Source: JAOUGY01 sp963792365 (GTDB lineage: Bacteria; Actinomycetota; Acidimicrobiia; Spongiisociales; ZC4RG35). Taken from it: a stretch of 64,000 nucleotides of DNA. Below, in pieces: positions 59,387 to 64,000 of the stretch. A program made the translations under genes and the position numbers. A model generated the notes under the pieces. It made no database searches and was not told where the DNA came from. It saw only the letters and a program-made list of their open reading frames with translations. The stretch's first letter is position 1; each line of letters opens with the position of its first letter. The DNA lies in the NCBI GenBank assembly GCA_963792365.1, contig CAWBVW010000005.1:372001-436000 (forward strand). Direction: 5' to 3'.

Positions 59387-60439
59387 TCAAACCTCCTGGA
59401 ACAGGTACGGCCTCAGCACGTCCATCCGCTCGTCGACCCGTGTCGGATCGAGATACCAGAGCATTCCGGCGACCGTGGACAGCAGCGGGTTCCCGTCCTG
59501 GGGGGTGAAGCAGAACCCGACGAGTTCGTTGCCTCGCACCGCCAAGGTCTCCACCGGCACCACGGTCTGGGCGAGAATGCGCCCGAAGTAGCCGTGATCG
59601 CGGCCGAAGCTGAACACTGCGTTGGCCGAGCGCTTGTACGTGATCGCCACGCGCTTGTTCTCGACGAACCGGTCCACCGCCTCGTCGACCGTCATCGGGC
59701 TGTCCAACTCGAGACGGAAGTGGATGGCATGCATGTACTGGGTGTTGAGCTTGAGGGCCGACGAATACAAGTTCAGGTCGTAGCCCAACGTCTCGAACAC
59801 ACCGTGAGCGTCGCGTGCATGGTGGGTTCCGAAGCGCTCGTCCTTGTGCCGTTCGACGGTCGGTGCCGGAACGAAACCTTCGTCCTGGCTGATGTCGTTC
59901 GAACGGCGGATGCAGAGGAACTGGCCATCTTCGAGATGGTTCGTTCCATCTGCGTCCATGGCCAGCGTCTTGATCAACACCGAGATGTTGTGCGTGTTGC
60001 ACGACACGATGTGGAGGAACCGGTCTCCGTCGGTGAGGGCCTCGTCGTTGATGCCGCGCGCATACATCTTGCCGAATCCGAACTCGGAGCCCTGGGCCAT
60101 GAAGCCGACCGGGCCTTCTGCGCCCTCGTAGAAATCCGTCTTCATCTGGTTGCCCACCGGTGTGCAGTCGATGACGACGGTGGCCCGTTCGATCGCTTCC
60201 CGTGCCTCGTACTTGGGAGAGTGCCCGAGCTCCTCGAACGCACCCCTTCGGTCCTCGTCCACGGACAGGACCGCCCCCCGACGGACGAGATCGTTCACCT
60301 TGCCTCGCTCGGTCAGGAGTGGGGTTCGCTTGTGAAAGGTGACCTCGTCGATCCCGAACGCCTCACGGTCGTCGGCCAACAGGCCGATCAGTGGCTCACC
60401 GATGGTCCCGGTACCCACCACGTGGACGATGTTGCTCAT
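59387..60439 (-). CDS. Archaeal-type (class II) GAPDH-like dehydrogenase
   Basis: A 350-residue protein with an N-terminal Rossmann fold (VHVVGTGTIGEPLIGLLADD), DCTPVGNQMKTDFYEGAEGP and the presumed catalytic cysteine in HIVSCNTHNISVLIKTLA. The pattern SCNT with this N-terminus follows archaeal glyceraldehyde-3-phosphate dehydrogenases rather than bacterial GapA (which has SCTTNCLAP). The usual SCNTTGL is SCNTHNI here. It may be a true GAPDH or a related aldehyde dehydrogenase. It is followed by no glycolytic gene and lies 131 bases from aceA. Confidence 0.65.
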   Translation of the reverse strand: MSNIVHVVGTGTIGEPLIGLLADDREAFGIDEVTFHKRTPLLTERGKVNDLVRRGAVLSVDEDRRGAFEELGHSPKYEAREAIERATVVIDCTPVGNQMKTDFYEGAEGPVGFMAQGSEFGFGKMYARGINDEALTDGDRFLHIVSCNTHNISVLIKTLAMDADGTNHLEDGQFLCIRRSNDISQDEGFVPAPTVERHKDERFGTHHARDAHGVFETLGYDLNLYSSALKLNTQYMHAIHFRLELDSPMTVDEAVDRFVENKRVAITYKRSANAVFSFGRDHGYFGRILAQTVVPVETLAVRGNELVGFCFTPQDGNPLLSTVAGMLWYLDPTRVDERMDVLRPYLFQEV

Positions 60440-60570
60440 GGTTCTCCCTAATCGCGCTCTCGCTATTCAAACAAGGTCCGGGTTTCTGATCTACCCGTCA
60501 AGCGGCCATCGAACACGGATCACGAAAAGAATTCAAGATCTTCGTCCGATGGCCACCTCACGGACGCTCG

Positions 60571-61851
60571 TCAGAACTGCTCGGCTTCGGTCGAACCCAC
60601 CAGCGCCAGGGTCGATGCCTCGCCGGCAGAGACCACCGTCGAGACCTGATCGAAGTAGCCGGCTCCGACTTCGCGCTGATGCTTGGTTGCGGTGTAGCCC
60701 GACGACTCCATCGCAAACTCCCGTTCCTGGAGCTCGACGTAGGCGGACATTCCGCTGGTCGCGTAACCGCGGGCCAAATCGAACATCGCTGCGTTGAGGG
60801 CGTGGAACCCGGCCAGCGTGATGAACTGGAACTTGTAGCCGAGCGCTCCGAGCTCCTTCTGGAACACGGCGATCGTCGACTCGTCGAGATGCTTCTTCCA
60901 GTTGAACGATGGCGAACAGTTGTAGGCCAGCATCTTCCCGGGGAACTTGGCGTGAACGGCCTCGGCGAATCGAGCCGCCTCGTCGAGATCGGGTTGCGCG
61001 GTCTCGCACCAGATCAGGTCGCTGTAGGGGGCGTACGCCAAGGCACGGGCGATCGCCTGATCGAGGCCCGGATTCACCCTGTAGAAGCCCTCTGCCGTCC
61101 GCTCGCCGGTGCAGAAGTCCTGGTCGCGCGGGTCGACATCGGACGTCAGCAGGTTGGCGGCATTGGCGTCGGTGCGAGCCACCACGAGGGTCGGCACACC
61201 CATCACGTCGGCGGCCAGGCGGGCAGAGCGAAGCGTTCGAATGTGCTGGCTGGTCGGCACGAGAACCTTCCCGCCCATGTGCCCGCATTTCTTCTCGGCT
61301 GCCAGCTGGTCCTCGTAGTGGACTCCCGCTGCGCCCGCCAGAATGAACGACTTCGTCAGCTCGAACACATTGAGTGCGCCGCCGAACCCGGCTTCGCCGT
61401 CGGCCACGATGGGCACGAGCCACTGGGTGGACTCGTCGCCTTCGGACCAGGCGATCTGGTCGGCGCGACGCAATGCGTTGTTGATCCGGCGAACCAACGC
61501 CGGCGCCGAGTTCGCCGGGTAGAGCGACTGGTCGGGATAGACCTCCTCGGAGAGGTTGGCGTCACCGGCCACCTGCCACCCGGACAGGTAGATCGCCTGG
61601 AGTCCGGCCTTCACCATCTGCACGGCCTGGCCACCCGATAGGGCACCCAGTGCCTTCACGTAGTCGGTGGTGTGCAGCTGGTCCCACAACCTCGTGGACA
61701 TGGCCGTGGCGAGGGTGTGCTCTTCGGGCATGCTGCCGCGCAGAGCGATCACGTCGGCCGCCGAGTAGTCGCGCTGGATGCCGTTCCAACGTGGGTCGGT
61801 CTTCCACTGGTGTTCCAGCTGCTCGGCGAGTGCGGTGCGATTCGTGGTCAT
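60571..61851 (-). CDS. aceA: Isocitrate lyase
   Basis: A 426-residue enzyme splitting isocitrate into glyoxylate and succinate. The catalytic loop KKCGHMGGK is present, with GGQAVQMVKAGLQAIYLSGW near the start, VARTDANAANLL, and the active-site lid SPSFNWKKHL. It follows aceB on the same strand after a 33-base gap, so both shunt enzymes are made together. This permits growth on acetate or fatty acids. Confidence 0.96.
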   Translation of the reverse strand: MTTNRTALAEQLEHQWKTDPRWNGIQRDYSAADVIALRGSMPEEHTLATAMSTRLWDQLHTTDYVKALGALSGGQAVQMVKAGLQAIYLSGWQVAGDANLSEEVYPDQSLYPANSAPALVRRINNALRRADQIAWSEGDESTQWLVPIVADGEAGFGGALNVFELTKSFILAGAAGVHYEDQLAAEKKCGHMGGKVLVPTSQHIRTLRSARLAADVMGVPTLVVARTDANAANLLTSDVDPRDQDFCTGERTAEGFYRVNPGLDQAIARALAYAPYSDLIWCETAQPDLDEAARFAEAVHAKFPGKMLAYNCSPSFNWKKHLDESTIAVFQKELGALGYKFQFITLAGFHALNAAMFDLARGYATSGMSAYVELQEREFAMESSGYTATKHQREVGAGYFDQVSTVVSAGEASTLALVGSTEAEQF

Positions 61852-61884
61852 GGTTTTCTCCTGTGTGTCGGACGTGTCGAGAGA

Positions 61885-63441
61885 TCAGGCGATGTGGTCG
61901 TATGCAGGGAGCGTGAGGAACTCGGGGAAGTCGTCGCCGAGCGCAACCTCTTCGAAGACCTTCCGGGCTTCGGCGAGATGCGGTACGTCGCCGAGTCCCG
62001 CTGTCTCTTCGTCGGCGACTCGGCGAACCAGCTCCTCGGTGACAGGACGGCCATCGGAAAGGACCACCCCGTGGTGCACCCACTGCCAGATCTGAGACCG
62101 TGATATCTCGGCGGTGGCTGCGTCCTCCATGAGATCGTCGATCGCCGCGGCGCCCTGGCCCGCGAGCCACGAAGCGAGGTAGCGAATGCCGACGGACACG
62201 TTGGCCCGCAGGCCTTCCTCGCTCACATGCCCACCTTCGACGGTGAGGTCGAGGAGGTGCGGAGCCGCGACGTGAACATCGAGCTGCTTGGACACCTGGT
62301 TCGGGCGGTCTCCCAAGACCTTGTCGAACTCGGCCCTTGCCACCTCGACGAGATCGGGGTGTGCCACCCACGTGCCATCACATCCTTGCTCAGCTTCTCG
62401 TCGCTTGTCCTCGGTGACCTTGGCGAGCGCACGCTCCGTGACCTCCGGGTTGCGGCGGTTCGGGATGAACGCCGACATGCCGCCGATGGCGTGAGCCTTG
62501 CGACGGTGACAGGTGGCCACCTGAAGGTCTGTGTAGGACCGCATGAAGGGCACAGTCATGGTGACCTGGGAACGGTCGGGCAGCACCATCGTGGGGTCGG
62601 ATCGGAAGGTCTTGATCACCGAGAAGATGTAATCCCAGCGTCCAGCGTTGAGGCCGGCTGCGTGGGTACGCAGCTCGTACAAGATCTCGTCCATCTCGAA
62701 CGCCGCCAGGATCGTCTCGATGAGGACGGTGGCCTTGATGACCCCCGAATCCCATCCGAGCCTCTCCTCCGTGAAGGTGAACACGTCGTTCCACAGTCGA
62801 GCCTCGAGGTGGCTCTCGAGCTTCGGCAGGTAGAAGTACGGCCCGAGGCCCGCCTCGATGGCCGCGGTTCCGCCGTTCATCGCGTAGACCCCGAAGTCGA
62901 ACAGCGAGCCGGACGTCGCCTCACCATCTACGAGGACGTGCTTTTCGGGCAGGTGCCACCCGCGCGGTCGCACGACCAGTGTGGCGATCTCATCGTTGAG
63001 CGTGTACGACTTCTCGCCGGTGTCGAGCGAAAGGGTTCGCCGGTAGGCCTCCACCAGGTTGGCCTGGCCGGAGACGAGGTTGTCCCATGACGGCGTGGAT
63101 GCATCTTCGAAGTCGGCCATGAAGACCGACGCCCCGGAGTTGAGCGCGTTGATCATCATCTTGCGATCAACCGGACCCGTGATCTCGACCCTGCGGTCCT
63201 GGAGCGGCGGGGGAACCGGATCGATGGTCCAGTCGGACTCCCGGACTCCCCGGGTCTCCTCCAAGAAGTCGGGTCGCTCGCCGGCCTCGATCCGAGCCCG
63301 GCGCTCTTGACGGCGTGCCAGCAGCTCTGTGCGTCGCGGCCCGAAACGACGTTGCAGGTCCGCTACGAATTGCAGAACCTCAGGGCGGAGCACGTCGCCG
63401 CCGTCGGCGGGCACCGGTGATGTGAGGGTTGCTGCACTCAT
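61885..63441 (-). CDS. aceB: Malate synthase A
   Basis: A 518-residue enzyme condensing glyoxylate with acetyl-CoA. Visible are MINALNSGASVFMADFEDAS (catalytic acid), VVRPRGWHLPEKHVLVDGE, GLGPYFYLPKLESHLEARLW and the late MEDAATAEISRSQIWQWVHH. It is the short A form, unlike the glcB G-form common in mycobacteria. ATG 63441 is divergent from a RamB-like regulator with an inverted repeat between them. Confidence 0.95.
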   Translation of the reverse strand: MSAATLTSPVPADGGDVLRPEVLQFVADLQRRFGPRRTELLARRQERRARIEAGERPDFLEETRGVRESDWTIDPVPPPLQDRRVEITGPVDRKMMINALNSGASVFMADFEDASTPSWDNLVSGQANLVEAYRRTLSLDTGEKSYTLNDEIATLVVRPRGWHLPEKHVLVDGEATSGSLFDFGVYAMNGGTAAIEAGLGPYFYLPKLESHLEARLWNDVFTFTEERLGWDSGVIKATVLIETILAAFEMDEILYELRTHAAGLNAGRWDYIFSVIKTFRSDPTMVLPDRSQVTMTVPFMRSYTDLQVATCHRRKAHAIGGMSAFIPNRRNPEVTERALAKVTEDKRREAEQGCDGTWVAHPDLVEVARAEFDKVLGDRPNQVSKQLDVHVAAPHLLDLTVEGGHVSEEGLRANVSVGIRYLASWLAGQGAAAIDDLMEDAATAEISRSQIWQWVHHGVVLSDGRPVTEELVRRVADEETAGLGDVPHLAEARKVFEEVALGDDFPEFLTLPAYDHIA

Positions 63442-63467
63442 GACACTCCAAACTCGTTGGTTAGGGC

Positions 63468-63480
63468 ATTGTTTCGCAAT
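63468..63480. promoter_or_regulatory. Inverted repeat in the aceB/regulator promoter
   Basis: ATTG (63468-63471), a five-base spacer and CAAT (63477-63480) lie in an unusually A/T-rich stretch 27 bases upstream of aceB. It could be an operator for the divergent RamB-like protein, but the arms are short. Confidence 0.35.
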
Positions 63481-63555
63481 AGTTGTATTGTATCTGGGTT
63501 TCCAGGGCCTAAGAACGTGCTATCTTTCGTATTCACCGATGTTCGGGCATTTGTT

Positions 63556-64000
63556 GTGACCATAGACCCCATCGTCTTCGGACAGAGACTGCGCCACTTC
63601 CGGAAGCGGCGCGGCTTCACGCTCGAGCAGCTGGGCGCTGTCATCGGTCGTCCGGCCCCGTATCTGTCACTCGTCGAAAACGGCAAGCGCGAACCCAAGC
63701 TGAGCCAGATCAGCCGGATGGCCGAGGCGCTCGGGGTCTCGGTCACCGAGCTCCTGGAACCCGAACCGCCGAACCGACGGGCCAGACTGGAGATCGCACT
63801 CGAACGAGCTCAGGCTCATCCGCGCTACCACGAACTGGGACTCCCGTACCTCAAAGCATCCGCCCGGCTCCCCGACGAGGCGATCGAACACATCATCGCC
63901 CTGTTCGACCAGATCACCGGCAGCGAAGAACACAGAGCGGCCAGCACAGACGAGATCCGGGCGGCCAACGGCGAGGTGACGCGGATGCTCCGCAAAGCGG
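63556..64000 (+). CDS. XRE-family regulator, RamB-like (partial)
   Basis: Cut by the right edge; 148 codons are visible from GTG 63556. The helix-turn-helix (FGQRLRHFRKRRGFTLEQLG, RPAPYLSLVENGKREPKLSQ, ISRMAEALGVSVTELL) and the following region (RARLEIALERAQAHPRYHEL) match the N-terminus of long XRE regulators such as RamB, which control acetate and glyoxylate genes in corynebacteria and mycobacteria. Divergence from aceBA supports that role. A C-terminal domain (DUF2083-like in RamB) would lie outside. Confidence 0.8.
   Translation, partial: MTIDPIVFGQRLRHFRKRRGFTLEQLGAVIGRPAPYLSLVENGKREPKLSQISRMAEALGVSVTELLEPEPPNRRARLEIALERAQAHPRYHELGLPYLKASARLPDEAIEHIIALFDQITGSEEHRAASTDEIRAANGEVTRMLRKA

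Noticed and set aside
1..64000. CRISPR array or known phage-defence operon
   Set aside because: I saw no regularly spaced short direct repeats and no cas, restriction-modification or similar gene set. Only toxin-antitoxin modules and relics were found.

Overview
The window looks like a chromosomal segment of a high-GC actinobacterium, probably of the Acidimicrobiia type. The signs are strong G/C bias at third codon positions, many GTG starts, an S-(hydroxymethyl)mycothiol dehydrogenase (mycothiol is an actinobacterial thiol), an F420-type luciferase-like oxidoreductase, actinobacterial SOS boxes, and the order lexA / dapF-miaA-miaB-rny-recA-thpR-cinA-rimO. The lineage is inferred from gene content only.

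Layout. 1-966: mostly non-coding, with a relic of a tRNA-Val 3' half. 967-9095: a branched-chain-amino-acid-type ABC transporter operon (binding protein, two ATPases, two permeases), followed by RidA-family genes and an ACMSD-like amidohydrolase; this reads as an uptake and catabolism unit. 9131-13228: a broken alpha/beta hydrolase carrying a copied piece of the nearby CorC gene, then two CorC/HlyC-type membrane proteins in an operon. 13835-15163: a class III aminotransferase.

15-37 kb is an accessory, decaying region. It holds three toxin-antitoxin modules (two MazF-type, one Doc-type), a degraded nucleotidyltransferase, truncated dehydrogenases, a truncated S9 peptidase, tandem IS3 elements beside an IS110 remnant, small membrane-protein genes, a dehydrogenase/TetR pair with twin palindromic operators, a broken SARP-type regulator and a complete-looking group II intron. 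At least five partial copies of a tRNA-Val(CAC) 3' half are scattered between positions 129 and 29639; the intact gene is at 37459-37530. They resemble old integration scars.

37.6-64 kb is a stable housekeeping block. It starts with mycothiol-linked formaldehyde detoxification (dehydrogenase plus metallo-beta-lactamase-fold hydrolase) and small stress-type proteins, then tRNA-Val/Cys/Gly, dut, nrdR, a LysM protein, lexA with four SOS boxes, dapF, miaA, miaB, rny (with an apparent frameshift), recA (SOS box), a BtrH-like protein, thpR, cinA and rimO. After these come an alpha/beta hydrolase, a PHP phosphoesterase, a cation exchanger, an archaeal-type GAPDH-like protein, and the glyoxylate shunt (aceA, aceB) divergent from a RamB-like regulator cut by the window edge.
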